The notes beneath the pieces are model-generated. The model made no database searches. It was given only the letters and a program-made list of their open reading frames with translations, and was not told the origin of the DNA. Source: an uncultured candidate division WPS-2 bacterium (GTDB taxonomy: Bacteria; Vulcanimicrobiota; Vulcanimicrobiia; Vulcanimicrobiales; Vulcanimicrobiaceae). From it: a stretch of 27,537 nucleotides of DNA. This document shows, piece after piece, positions 1 to 7,588 of this stretch; the first letter of the stretch is position 1; each line of letters begins with the position of its first letter. The stretch lies in contig CALEYW010000022.1 of the NCBI GenBank assembly GCA_937927945.1, forward strand, positions 1 to 27,537, read 5' to 3'. A program made the position numbers and the translations under genes.

Positions 1-27
1 CCATCGCGTCAGCCGAGCCCGCCGCCA

Positions 28-519
28 CTACCGGTAGTTCACAAACTGTAGTGGTAACTCGTAGTCCAACCCTTTTAACAGCTGGATAACCTTTTGCAGA
101 TCGTCCTTGGACTTCGCTGAGACGCGAATCTGCTCGTCTTGGTACTGGGCCTGGACCTTGAGCTTGGCCGCCTTGATCGCCTCGATCAGCGGCTTGGACT
201 TGTCCTTCGGGATCCCGGCGCGGATGGCGATCTTCTGGCGGAAGGTGCTCCCCGAGGCGGCCTCCGGCGCTGAGGAAAGATCGAGCGCCTTGAGGTCGAT
301 CCCGCGCTTGACCGCTTTGGACTGGAGGATGTCGATGACGTTCTTGAGCTTGAGCGCGTCGTCGGCCAGGATGGTGATCGTCTTGTCGTCGCTCTCGATC
401 GACGCTATCGAGTTCTTGAAGTCGAACCGGCCTGCGATCTCCTTGCGGGCCTGGTTGAGCGCATTGTCCAGCTCTTGCGGATCGACCTTAGAGACGACAT
501 CGAACGAGGCATCAGGCAT
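28..519 (-). CDS. yajQ: YajQ-family nucleotide-binding protein
   Basis: The 163-residue product matches the YajQ/DUF520 family over its whole length. It opens with the family signature (SFDVVSK, then NQARKEIAGRFDFK) and ends with the typical LPLQFVNYR. The family folds as two ferredoxin-like domains; some members bind cyclic di-GMP or nucleic acid and affect transcription or phage gene expression, so the exact role here is open. The length is normal and the start is ATG. It lies 134 bases downstream of the RodZ-like gene on the same strand and may share its transcript. Identity is secure; function is known only from the family. Confidence 0.95.
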   Translation of the reverse strand: MPDASFDVVSKVDPQELDNALNQARKEIAGRFDFKNSIASIESDDKTITILADDALKLKNVIDILQSKAVKRGIDLKALDLSSAPEAASGSTFRQKIAIRAGIPKDKSKPLIEAIKAAKLKVQAQYQDEQIRVSAKSKDDLQKVIQLLKGLDYELPLQFVNYR

Positions 520-608
520 GGTGCGGAACTTTCAGAGGCGTTGGCGATGGACCGAGCGCAGCAGAATCGTGGATCAGGGACAACGAGGTTGCGAGGTCGG
601 ATCGGGGG

Positions 609-627
609 CCCCACGCTCCGCGTGGGG
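609..627. other. short inverted repeat between rodZ-like gene and yajQ
   Basis: CCCCACGC and GCGTGGGG form a perfect 8-bp stem with a 3-base loop. It lies just past the stop of the RodZ-like gene, in the 134-base gap before yajQ. There is no T-run on either side, so it is a weak terminator candidate at best; mRNA 3'-end protection is equally possible. Confidence 0.4.
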
Positions 628-653
628 GGCGCGCAGCCTAGGGCGGAGCGCCG

Positions 654-1388
654 TTAAAGAATAAAGCGGTGCTCGACGACGTCGCCGTCTTTGCCGAGCG
701 TAGCGGGCGGGCGGCCGTCAACCGTGACGGTGACGCCGCCGGCGTTGCCGACGCGGACGTCCGCGAGCTTGCCGGTGAACGTTCGGACCGTGCCGGCGGG
801 GAAGATCCCCTCGAGTTGCGTCGTGCCGTCGACCGCCACGCGCAGCCAGGAACGCTGCGTCAGCCGGATCTCGAGCGCGTGGCGCAGGTTCGGTGCCGCC
901 GCGGCGCCCGGGGACGCAGCTTGGGACCCGCCGGGCGGTGCGGCCGGTTGCGCGGCGGGCGTCACGCTCGATGCCGGGGCCGCCGTCGCGACGCTCACCG
1001 TTCCGGCCGAATTCCCCGAAGAGAACGACCACCACTCGAAGCCGGCGAAGGCCGAGAGGACAAGCGCGACCACGACGGCGATCAGCGCCCACAGCGACGG
1101 ACCCGTCCGTTCTCGCTCGTTCTGCATGGCGAGGGAGGCGGACGCGGGTCGCTCCACCGGGACCGTTTGGTTGAAGGTGGCGACCGCGGCTTCGCTCTCG
1201 AGCGCGAGGAAACGCGCATAGGTACGAATGAAACCGCGAACGTAGACGGGCGCGCCGATCGACGCCCAATCTTCGTTCTCGATCGCGTTCAAGTACACCG
1301 AACGGATGTGAATCTGTTCGGCCACGTCCGAGAGCGTGAGCCCGCGCGCCTCCCGCGCGCTTCGGAACTCGTCTCCGAGCGCAGACAT
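654..1388 (-). CDS. RodZ-like helix-turn-helix membrane protein
   Basis: The 244-residue product has the RodZ layout. An Xre-type helix-turn-helix covers about residues 5-70 (FRSAREARGLTLSDVAEQ, then the family's YVRGFIRTYARFL). One membrane helix spans about 98-118. A Pro/Ala/Ser-rich linker follows, and residues 165-244 form a DUF4115-like beta domain. RodZ proteins tie MreB to the wall-elongation machinery at the inner membrane. The reading frame stays open far upstream, antisense to mnmA; I chose the ATG at 1388 because the conserved HTH begins there. The gene is divergent from mnmA across only 60 bases. It may be a RodZ paralogue rather than the shape protein itself. Confidence 0.8.
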   Translation of the reverse strand: MSALGDEFRSAREARGLTLSDVAEQIHIRSVYLNAIENEDWASIGAPVYVRGFIRTYARFLALESEAAVATFNQTVPVERPASASLAMQNERERTGPSLWALIAVVVALVLSAFAGFEWWSFSSGNSAGTVSVATAAPASSVTPAAQPAAPPGGSQAASPGAAAAPNLRHALEIRLTQRSWLRVAVDGTTQLEGIFPAGTVRTFTGKLADVRVGNAGGVTVTVDGRPPATLGKDGDVVEHRFIL

Positions 1389-1448
1389 TGTGTCCGCACC
1401 TTTGCGGGCGCACCCCGTTTCCCTTGTATGGAGTTCTGACGAACAGAG

Positions 1449-2531
1449 ATGAACGAGCGGATACGCGTCGTCGCCGCGATGAGCGGCGGCGTCGATTCGG
1501 CGGTGGCGGCAGGCTTGCTGGCGGAGGCGGGCTACGACGTCGTCGGCGTGACGATGAAGATGTATGCGCCGACGAAGCCCGCGCACGCGAAGTCGTGCTG
1601 CGGAGCCGACGACTTCGACGATGCTCGCCGGAGCGCGGCGACGCTGGGCATCCCCCACTACGTCCTCGACTTCGAGGAGACGTTCCGGCGCGGCGTCATC
1701 GACCGCTTCGCCCACGACTACGCGAACGGGCGCACGCCGAATCCCTGCGTTTCGTGCAACAACGAGGTGAAGCTCGGGACGCTGCGCGCCTACGCCGACC
1801 GCCTGGGCGCTCGGTACGTCGCGACCGGCCATTACGCGCGGCTCGAGCATCGCGCCGACGGACCGCACCTCTTCCGCAGCGACTCCCCCAAAGACCAAGC
1901 CTATGCCCTGGCCCAGCTGACGCCGGCGCAGCTCGAGCGGCTGCTGCTCCCCATCGGTTCGCTGACCAAGGCCCAAACGCGCAGCCACGCGCTCCGCCTG
2001 GGGCTGGGCGTCGCCGAGAAGACCGAGTCGCAGGACATCTGTTTCGTCGAGGGCGGCGACTATCGCGACGTGCTGACCCGGCTCGCCCCCCAGACGGCGC
2101 AGCCGGGCGCGATCCTGACCACGGCCGGCGCGGCGGCCGGCACCCACGGCGGGATCGGCGGCTACACCGTCGGCCAGCGCCGCGGGCTCCCCGGCGGTGA
2201 GGCCGAGCCGCGCTACGTCACGCGGATCGACCCGGCGACCAACACGATCGTGATCGGACGGGAAGACGAGCTCGACGCCTTCGGCCTGATCGCCGACGAG
2301 CTCAACCTGATCCGGCCCGACGCCTTCGCCGAGGGGATCGCCGAGGTGCTTGCGATGACGCGCTACCGCAGCCGCCCCGCCCGCGCGACGGCGTTCCTGG
2401 AAGCCGACGGCACGCTGCGGGTGAGGTTCGCCGAGCCCCAGCGCGCGATCGCCCCCGGCCAGCTCGTCGCCTTGCTCGACCTCGAGGGCACCGAAGTCCT
2501 CGGCGCCGCCACGATCCGTGAAGCCGCCTGA
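1449..2531 (+). CDS. mnmA: tRNA-specific 2-thiouridylase MnmA
   Basis: This 360-residue protein is MnmA, which makes 2-thiouridine at wobble position 34 of Lys, Glu and Gln tRNAs using ATP and persulfide sulfur. The N-type ATP-pyrophosphatase P-loop SGGVDS is at residues 12-17. The nucleophilic cysteine is C103 in PNPCVSCNNEVK, with an extra cysteine at C100. The partner cysteine is C198 in SQDICF. ATGHYAR, at about 125-131, is also conserved. Length is normal. The ATG lies 60 bases from the divergent RodZ-like gene, so both promoters must sit in that gap. It converges on mqnC with 15 bases between the stops. Confidence 0.97.
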   Translation: MNERIRVVAAMSGGVDSAVAAGLLAEAGYDVVGVTMKMYAPTKPAHAKSCCGADDFDDARRSAATLGIPHYVLDFEETFRRGVIDRFAHDYANGRTPNPCVSCNNEVKLGTLRAYADRLGARYVATGHYARLEHRADGPHLFRSDSPKDQAYALAQLTPAQLERLLLPIGSLTKAQTRSHALRLGLGVAEKTESQDICFVEGGDYRDVLTRLAPQTAQPGAILTTAGAAAGTHGGIGGYTVGQRRGLPGGEAEPRYVTRIDPATNTIVIGREDELDAFGLIADELNLIRPDAFAEGIAEVLAMTRYRSRPARATAFLEADGTLRVRFAEPQRAIAPGQLVALLDLEGTEVLGAATIREAA

Positions 2532-2546
2532 CGCGCCCGAGGGGCG

Positions 2547-3629
2547 TTAGACCGTGGCGAGTTCCAGGTCGTGGCGCAGGTTCCAGTACGTGTCGCGGAT
2601 GACGGGGTTGAAGCCGGCGCCGCGGACGAGCCCTTCGACTTGCGCGCGGGTCGCTTCGTTCGTGCTGCCTGCGTCGTGCACGACCTGCTCTTCGATGATC
2701 GTGCCGCCCATGTCGTCGCAGCCGTAGAACAGCGCCATCTGACCGAGCTTGAGGCCCGGCGTGAGCCACGACGCCTGCAGATGCGGGACGTTGTCGAGGA
2801 AGAGCCGCGAGAGCGCCAGCACGCGCAGATACTCCAGACCACTGGCCTCGCGTCCGCGCAGCGGCGTCTTGTACGGCACGTAATACCACGGGATGAAGGC
2901 GGTGAAGCCGCCGGTCTCATCCTGCAGGTCGCGGATCACTTCGAGATGCGCGATCCGCTCATCGTCGGTCTCGATCGACCCGAACATCATCGTCGCGGTC
3001 GTCGGCATGCCGAGCTGCTGCGCGTCGCGCATGACCCCGATCCACGCGTCCGGAACGATCTTGCGCGCGCTGATGCGTTTGCGCACGCGTTCGACGAGGA
3101 TCTCGGCGCCCGCGCCCGGCAGCGATTTCAGGCCGGCGGCCTTGAGCCGCGTCAGCACGTCGCGGGTGCTCACACCTTCGATCTGCGAGAGTCCCGAGAT
3201 CTCGGAGACGGAGAGCGAGTGGATGTCGACGTTCGGGAACTCGATCGCGACGCGGCGGAAGAGTTCCTCGAACCACTCGATGCGCAGCTCGGGGTTGACG
3301 CCGCCCTGGATCATGATCTGCGTCGCGCCCTGGTCGGCCGCGTACTTCACGCGTTCGAGCACCTTGTCGTGCGACATCGTGTAGCCCTCGGCGTGATGCT
3401 CCGGGCGGAAGAACGCGCAGAACGTGCAGTGCACGTTGCAGACGTTCGTGTAGTTGATCGTCGTGTCGACCACGTACGTCACGTCGCTGGTCGGATACAT
3501 CGCCATGCGGCGCTCGTGCGCGGCCGAACCGAGCTCGTGCAGCGGGGCGTCCTTGTACAGCCGCACCCCTTCGTCGAAGGAAAGCCGTCCGCCGCCGGCG
3601 GCCCGGTCGAGAACGTCAGCTAGCGACAC
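2547..3629 (-). CDS. mqnC: cyclic dehypoxanthinyl futalosine synthase MqnC (radical SAM)
   Basis: The 360-residue radical SAM enzyme cyclises dehypoxanthinyl futalosine in the futalosine route to menaquinone. The [4Fe-4S]/SAM motif CNVHCTFC gives C64, C68 and C71, followed by AFFRPEHH, a context typical of MqnC rather than MqnE. MIQGGVNPEL and WLTPGLKLGQ are also family-like. The start is GTG at 3629, which overlaps the end of mqnA by 14 bases and implies translational coupling. It is last in the mqnE-mqnA-mqnC operon. A weak hairpin (CGCCC-GAG-GGGCG, 2535-2547) lies in the short gap shared with the mnmA 3' end. Confidence 0.95.
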   Translation of the reverse strand: MSLADVLDRAAGGGRLSFDEGVRLYKDAPLHELGSAAHERRMAMYPTSDVTYVVDTTINYTNVCNVHCTFCAFFRPEHHAEGYTMSHDKVLERVKYAADQGATQIMIQGGVNPELRIEWFEELFRRVAIEFPNVDIHSLSVSEISGLSQIEGVSTRDVLTRLKAAGLKSLPGAGAEILVERVRKRISARKIVPDAWIGVMRDAQQLGMPTTATMMFGSIETDDERIAHLEVIRDLQDETGGFTAFIPWYYVPYKTPLRGREASGLEYLRVLALSRLFLDNVPHLQASWLTPGLKLGQMALFYGCDDMGGTIIEEQVVHDAGSTNEATRAQVEGLVRGAGFNPVIRDTYWNLRHDLELATV

Positions 3630-4419
3630 GAGAATGCTCCTTTGAATCCTGCTCGGCGCGCAGCTCGTCGAACCGCGCGAGACCCTGGTGCGCCCGGTCG
3701 TCGAGCGCGTACGTCAGCCGTGTGAAATAGTCGGCGTAGAGCCCGCGATGGAACGGCCGCCGCGCGATCGCCGCGTCGATCACGTCCTCGCGATGCGCGG
3801 CGCCCCAGGCGCGCGCTTGCGCGAGCGAGGCGGCGAGCGCGGCGACGTCGTCGGGCCGGGCGGCGAGCGCATCGCGGCGCACGGCCCACACGGCGAAAAC
3901 GAACGGCAGGCCGGTCCACCCGCGCCAGGCTTCACCCAGATCGTAGATGCAGGCCGGAGAACAGACGCCGCGCGCGACCAGCGCGTCGTCGCCGATGACC
4001 AATGCCGGACGGCCCGAGCGCGCCACGGCGAGCGCGTCGTCGACCGTCTCGTACCGCGGCTCGACGCGCATGACGTTTTCGAGCAGCGTCGCGAGCAGAA
4101 CGCGCGCCGATGCCGAGTGCCGGGTCAGCGCGATCGTCGCACCGTCGAGCAGCGACGGCGGAACCGGCGAGACGAGCAGGACGGAACGCACCGGGCCGTC
4201 GGCGGCGATGCAGAGATCGCCGAGCAGGGCCAGCTCGTCGCGATGCGCCAGATAGTGCGCCGCGCTGATCGCCGCGACGTCGAGCTCACCGGCGGTGAGC
4301 GACTCGTTCAGCCGGGTCGGAACGTCTTCGACGACCTCGACGTCGCGCACCAACGCGCCCGTATCGTACGCGGTCTCGATCGGCGCGACGTTGACGTACC
4401 CGATGCGGCCGTATCGCAG
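3616..4419 (-). CDS. mqnA: chorismate dehydratase MqnA
   Basis: MqnA converts chorismate to 3-[(1-carboxyvinyl)oxy]benzoate, the first step of the futalosine pathway, with a periplasmic-binding-protein fold. The product (about 267 residues) shows family motifs: YVNVAPI near the N-terminus, LNESLTAGELDVAAISA, and ALVIGDDAL. The start is unusual. The first in-frame ATG/GTG/TTG-type codon is a TTG at 4353, which would remove the conserved first strand (RYGRIGYVNVAPIETAYDTG). I therefore place the start at a CTG (4417-4419), one base after the mqnE TAG stop, where reinitiation could work. The true start is not proven. The 3' end overlaps mqnC by 14 bases. Confidence 0.9.
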   Translation of the reverse strand: MRYGRIGYVNVAPIETAYDTGALVRDVEVVEDVPTRLNESLTAGELDVAAISAAHYLAHRDELALLGDLCIAADGPVRSVLLVSPVPPSLLDGATIALTRHSASARVLLATLLENVMRVEPRYETVDDALAVARSGRPALVIGDDALVARGVCSPACIYDLGEAWRGWTGLPFVFAVWAVRRDALAARPDDVAALAASLAQARAWGAAHREDVIDAAIARRPFHRGLYADYFTRLTYALDDRAHQGLARFDELRAEQDSKEHSRVAS

Positions 4420-4420
4420 C

Positions 4421-5572
4421 CTACGCAGCGCCGGCCTCCGCGAACGCCCGCTCCGGCATCCCGTCTTCGGGCTTCCAATCGTGCGGGAACACGTCGTAGG
4501 TCGAGTTGCGGCGCACCGGAACGTAGCCGGCCCCTTCGATCAAGCGGCGGAATTCACGGTCGTCGACGTATTGTCCCGAGCGCGTGCCCGCACTGTGGTA
4601 GATGCGCTCTTCGTCGGTCGATCCGTGCGTGCCGTCCATGTCGTCGGCACCGAACTCGAGCGCGAGCTGGCAGACCTTCAGACCTTGGATCATCCAGTAG
4701 GCTTTGATGTGCTCGAAGTTGTCGAGCATCAGACGCGAGACCGCGAACATGCGGATGTCGTCGAGTCCCGACGTCCAGCCGTGGTGCGAGAGCTCGTTGC
4801 CGTCCGGGTGAAACGCCAGCGGAATGAACGCATTGAAGCCGGGCGAGCGGCGCTGCGATTCGCGCAGCATGATGAGATGCTCGACCCGCTCGGCGAGGGT
4901 CTCGATCGTGCCGTACAGCATCGTCGCGTTCGAGGCGACGCCGTTGCGGTGCAGCGTTTCGTGGATCTCGAGCCAGTGCGCCGCGTCGACCTTGTTCGGA
5001 CAGACTTCTTTGCGGAAGCGCTCCGAGAAGACTTCGGCGCCGCCGCCGTTGACGTTGTCGAGTCCCGCCTCGCGCAGCGTGCGGCAGATCTCGTCGTACG
5101 AGAGCCGGTGGCGGCGAGCCATGTAGTCGATCTCGGCCGCGGTGAAGAGCGAGAGCTGCACGTGGGGCAGCAGCTCTTTGAAGCGCCGCATCAGCGGCAG
5201 CCAGTAGTCGAGCGAGAGCTGACGCGGATCGTGACCGCCGACGATGTGCAGCTGGTTGAAGTTGGGGCCGGTCTCCAGCGCCTTGGTCACGACCTCGTCG
5301 GCCGACATGCGGACCTTGTCCGCGTCCTTCTCGCCGCGCGCGAACGAGCAGAACGTGCAGTTCGCGTAGCAGACGTTGGTCGAGTTGATGTAGCGGTTGA
5401 GGACGTAGTAGACCTCGTTGCCGCTCTTGCGCTCTTTGGCCGTCTTCGCGAGCCGGCCCAGCGTATGAACGTCGGCGGTGCGAAAGAGCGCGAGCCCGTC
5501 TTCCAGATCGAGCGAGGTACCGTCTTCGATCTTCCGTTCGATCGCACGCAGGGCGGGGTCAGCCGTTCTCAC
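4421..5572 (-). CDS. mqnE: aminofutalosine synthase MqnE (radical SAM)
   Basis: MqnE joins the MqnA product to S-adenosylmethionine to make aminofutalosine. The 383-residue protein has the radical SAM motif CYANCTFC (C68, C72, C75), followed by SFARGEKD. The family motifs HIVGGHDP, NGGGAEVF and ADDMDGT are all present. The start is GTG at 5572 with a strong ribosome site, AGGAGG, about 10 bases upstream. It is the first gene of the mqnEAC operon, and its promoter should lie in 5573-5766. The later enzymes (MqnB or an equivalent nucleosidase, MqnD) are not in the window. Confidence 0.96.
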   Translation of the reverse strand: MRTADPALRAIERKIEDGTSLDLEDGLALFRTADVHTLGRLAKTAKERKSGNEVYYVLNRYINSTNVCYANCTFCSFARGEKDADKVRMSADEVVTKALETGPNFNQLHIVGGHDPRQLSLDYWLPLMRRFKELLPHVQLSLFTAAEIDYMARRHRLSYDEICRTLREAGLDNVNGGGAEVFSERFRKEVCPNKVDAAHWLEIHETLHRNGVASNATMLYGTIETLAERVEHLIMLRESQRRSPGFNAFIPLAFHPDGNELSHHGWTSGLDDIRMFAVSRLMLDNFEHIKAYWMIQGLKVCQLALEFGADDMDGTHGSTDEERIYHSAGTRSGQYVDDREFRRLIEGAGYVPVRRNSTYDVFPHDWKPEDGMPERAFAEAGAA

Positions 5573-5732
5573 CGGGTCGGTTCCTCCTGGAAGATCTGCG
5601 GGGTTTGGGCCGGGCTGCGGCCCCGCATCACGTCCTCGTTAGCGTACGCAACGCCGGAAAGCGCCACAAGGACGTAGGTCGGTTGCGTCCCGGTTCGGCT
5701 CGCACCCTCCCGAAACCGTCATGCACGCGAGG

Positions 5733-5766
5733 GAGCCGCGGTCCGGCGCGTGAACGACCGCGGCTC
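5733..5766. promoter_or_regulatory. 11-bp perfect inverted repeat abutting the ABC permease start
   Basis: GAGCCGCGGTC (5733-5743) and GACCGCGGCTC (5756-5766) are perfect inverted arms around a 12-base loop. The second arm ends on the base before the GTG start at 5767. As RNA this would be a stable stem covering the normal ribosome-binding position, and no other Shine-Dalgarno is seen close by. As DNA it could be an operator in the mqnE/permease intergenic region. A 10-codon ORF starting with ATG at 5720 runs into the left arm and ends in the loop (TGA 5751-5753). Function is inferred only. Confidence 0.5.
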
Positions 5767-6660
5767 GTGACCTCGACAACCCCGACGGAGTTGGAAGCAG
5801 CGACCGCGCTCGACCCGCCCGCGCGCAGCTTCGCCGTCGACGTCTGGCGCCGGTTCAGGCGCGCCCCCGGCGCGGTGGTCGGTGCGGTCGTGATCGGCAC
5901 GATCGTGCTGCTGGCGCTCCTCGCCCCCCTCGTCGCGAGCAGTGACCCGCTCGGTCAGAACATCGCGTACGGCGCACACGCGCCATCGGCGGCCCACTGG
6001 TTCGGCACCGACAAACTCGGGCGCGACGTCTTCTCGCGAATCGTCTACGGCGCGCGGATCTCGATCCGGATCGGCTTCGTCGCGGTCGGCTTGGCAATCA
6101 GCACAGGCACGCTGATCGGGCTCGTCGCCGGCTACGCCGGCGGGCGCACGGAGTCGGCGCTGATGGCGCTGATGGATCTGATGCTGGCGTTCCCGTCGAT
6201 CATTCTGGCCATCGGCATCACCACGATCCTCGGGCCGAGCATCACCAACCTCATGATCGCGGTGGGGATCGTGTACGTCCCGCAATATGCGCGGCTGGCC
6301 CGCTCGGCCGTCCTCACCGTCAAAGAGCACGAGTTCATCGAAGCGGCGCGGGCCATCGGAGCGGCGACGCCGGTGATCCTCGCGCGCCACGTTCTCCCGA
6401 ACATCCTCGCGCCGTTGCTGGTGCAGGCGACGCTCGGGATCGCGACTGCCGAGCTCGAAGCCGCCGGGCTCTCGTATCTGGGCCTGGGCGCACGGCCGCC
6501 GGCTCCCGAGTGGGGCGCGATGCTCAACGACGCGCGCGACTACTGGATCTCCGCCCCCTGGGCGCTGATCTTCCCCGGCGTCTCGATCACCGTCCTCGTG
6601 CTGGGCTTCAACCTGCTCGGCGACGGGCTGCGCGACGCCCTCGACCCCAAGCAGCGCTAG
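5767..6660 (+). CDS. DppC/OppC-type ABC transporter permease
   Basis: The 297-residue product is an inner-membrane permease of the peptide/nickel ABC importer family. An N-terminal cytoplasmic segment leads into a membrane helix at about 36-58. HWFGTDKLGRDVFSRI, the hallmark of DppC subunits, comes next. Four or five more helices follow, and the EAA coupling motif is EFIEAARAIGAATPVILARHVLPN. It ends GDGLRDALDP, as usual. The start was set at GTG 5767 because similar proteins begin just before the TPTELEAA segment; the frame is open further upstream. The partner DppB permease, ATPases and binding protein are absent here, which is unusual. The substrate is unknown. Confidence 0.9.
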   Translation: MTSTTPTELEAATALDPPARSFAVDVWRRFRRAPGAVVGAVVIGTIVLLALLAPLVASSDPLGQNIAYGAHAPSAAHWFGTDKLGRDVFSRIVYGARISIRIGFVAVGLAISTGTLIGLVAGYAGGRTESALMALMDLMLAFPSIILAIGITTILGPSITNLMIAVGIVYVPQYARLARSAVLTVKEHEFIEAARAIGAATPVILARHVLPNILAPLLVQATLGIATAELEAAGLSYLGLGARPPAPEWGAMLNDARDYWISAPWALIFPGVSITVLVLGFNLLGDGLRDALDPKQR

Positions 6661-6671
6661 GCAGCCCCTCG

Positions 6672-7550
6672 GTGGCGATCGCCTTCGCTTTGGCCTGCGC
6701 GCTGGTGTACGGCGCGGCGGATTTTCTGGGCGGCGTCGCCGCGCGCCGCGTCTCGGCCGTCGCGGTCGTGGTCTGGTCGCAGGCGGTCGGGCTAGCCGTC
6801 CTGCTGGCCGCGCTGCCGTTCTTGGGCGGAGCCCCCCATCGGTCGGACCTCTTCTGGGGAATGGCCTGCGGATGCGCCGGCGGCTTTGCCGTCGTGCTGC
6901 TCTACCGAGCCTTGGCAATCGGCACGATGGGCGTGGTCTCGCCGGTCACCGCCGTGCTGGCTGCCGCGATGCCGGTCGCCTTCGGCCTCGCGCGGGGCGA
7001 GCGCCCAGCGACGCTCGCCGTCCTCGGGATCGCGTGCGCGATGCTCGCCGTCGTGCTGGTCTCCGCGGCGACGCCCCGCCCGACTGCGGAAGACGCCGAC
7101 GCACCGCTCGCCCGGCGCGAACAGCCGCGCCGTTTTCCGCCTGGAGTTCCCGAAGCGATCGGGGCGGGGATCGCGTTCGGCTTCCTCTTCATCGGCTTGG
7201 CGCAGACGCGCGCGGAGTCGGGGCTCTTCCCAATGGTTGCGACGCGGCTGACATCGCTGGGCCTGCTGCTCGGCGGCGGTCTGCTGTTCCGCCAACCGTT
7301 GCGGGTGTCGCGCCCGTCCTTCCGGACGATCGCCTTCGCCGGCGCGCTCGACATGATCGCCAACGTCCTCTACGTGATCGCCTCGCACAGCGGCGGCGCG
7401 CTCAGCGTGGTGGCGGTCGTCGCATCCTTGTATCCCGCCGGCACGGTCGCGCTCGCCGCGATCGTCCTGCACGAGCGATTGGCGCGAGTCCAATGGGCCG
7501 GCGTCGCGATCGCGTTCGCCGGGGTGGCGTGCATGTCGCTGGCGCGCTGA
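6672..7550 (+). CDS. EamA/DMT-family transporter
   Basis: The 292-residue hydrophobic protein has about ten membrane helices in two five-helix EamA halves, separated by a basic Arg/Pro-rich loop at about 140-160. The first half opens with LVYGAADFLGG. The second half ends with the family-typical ALAAIVLHERLARVQWAGVAIAFAGV. DMT transporters export metabolites or amino acids; the substrate cannot be read from the sequence. The GTG start at 6672 lies 11 bases after the permease stop, so the two probably share a transcript. I see no clear ribosome-binding site, and the frame is open upstream inside the permease gene. Confidence 0.85.
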   Translation: MAIAFALACALVYGAADFLGGVAARRVSAVAVVVWSQAVGLAVLLAALPFLGGAPHRSDLFWGMACGCAGGFAVVLLYRALAIGTMGVVSPVTAVLAAAMPVAFGLARGERPATLAVLGIACAMLAVVLVSAATPRPTAEDADAPLARREQPRRFPPGVPEAIGAGIAFGFLFIGLAQTRAESGLFPMVATRLTSLGLLLGGGLLFRQPLRVSRPSFRTIAFAGALDMIANVLYVIASHSGGALSVVAVVASLYPAGTVALAAIVLHERLARVQWAGVAIAFAGVACMSLAR

Positions 7551-7573
7551 GTCCGCGGCCGCCGGCGTAACCG

Positions 7574-7588
7574 CTAGCAACCTGCTAG
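7574..7588. repeat. palindrome at stop of dehydrogenase gene, related to 14526-14550
   Basis: CTAGCA-ACC-TGCTAG is a 6-bp inverted repeat with a 3-base loop. It overlaps the TAG stop of the minus-strand dehydrogenase gene. Read on that strand, the stop context is CTCTAGCAGGTT, identical to the 12 bases around the larE stop. It may be a 3'-end hairpin or a remnant of a dispersed repeat. Confidence 0.45.

Noticed and set aside
1..27. Start codon (complement of CAT, 2-4) of a gene after yajQ
   Set aside because: Only one base follows in the window and no ribosome site is evident, so no gene can be supported.
1389..2147. Upstream extension of the RodZ-like frame antisense to mnmA
   Set aside because: The extension is Arg/Ala/Gly-rich and lies over a secure mnmA. 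The HTH domain begins right at the ATG at 1388.
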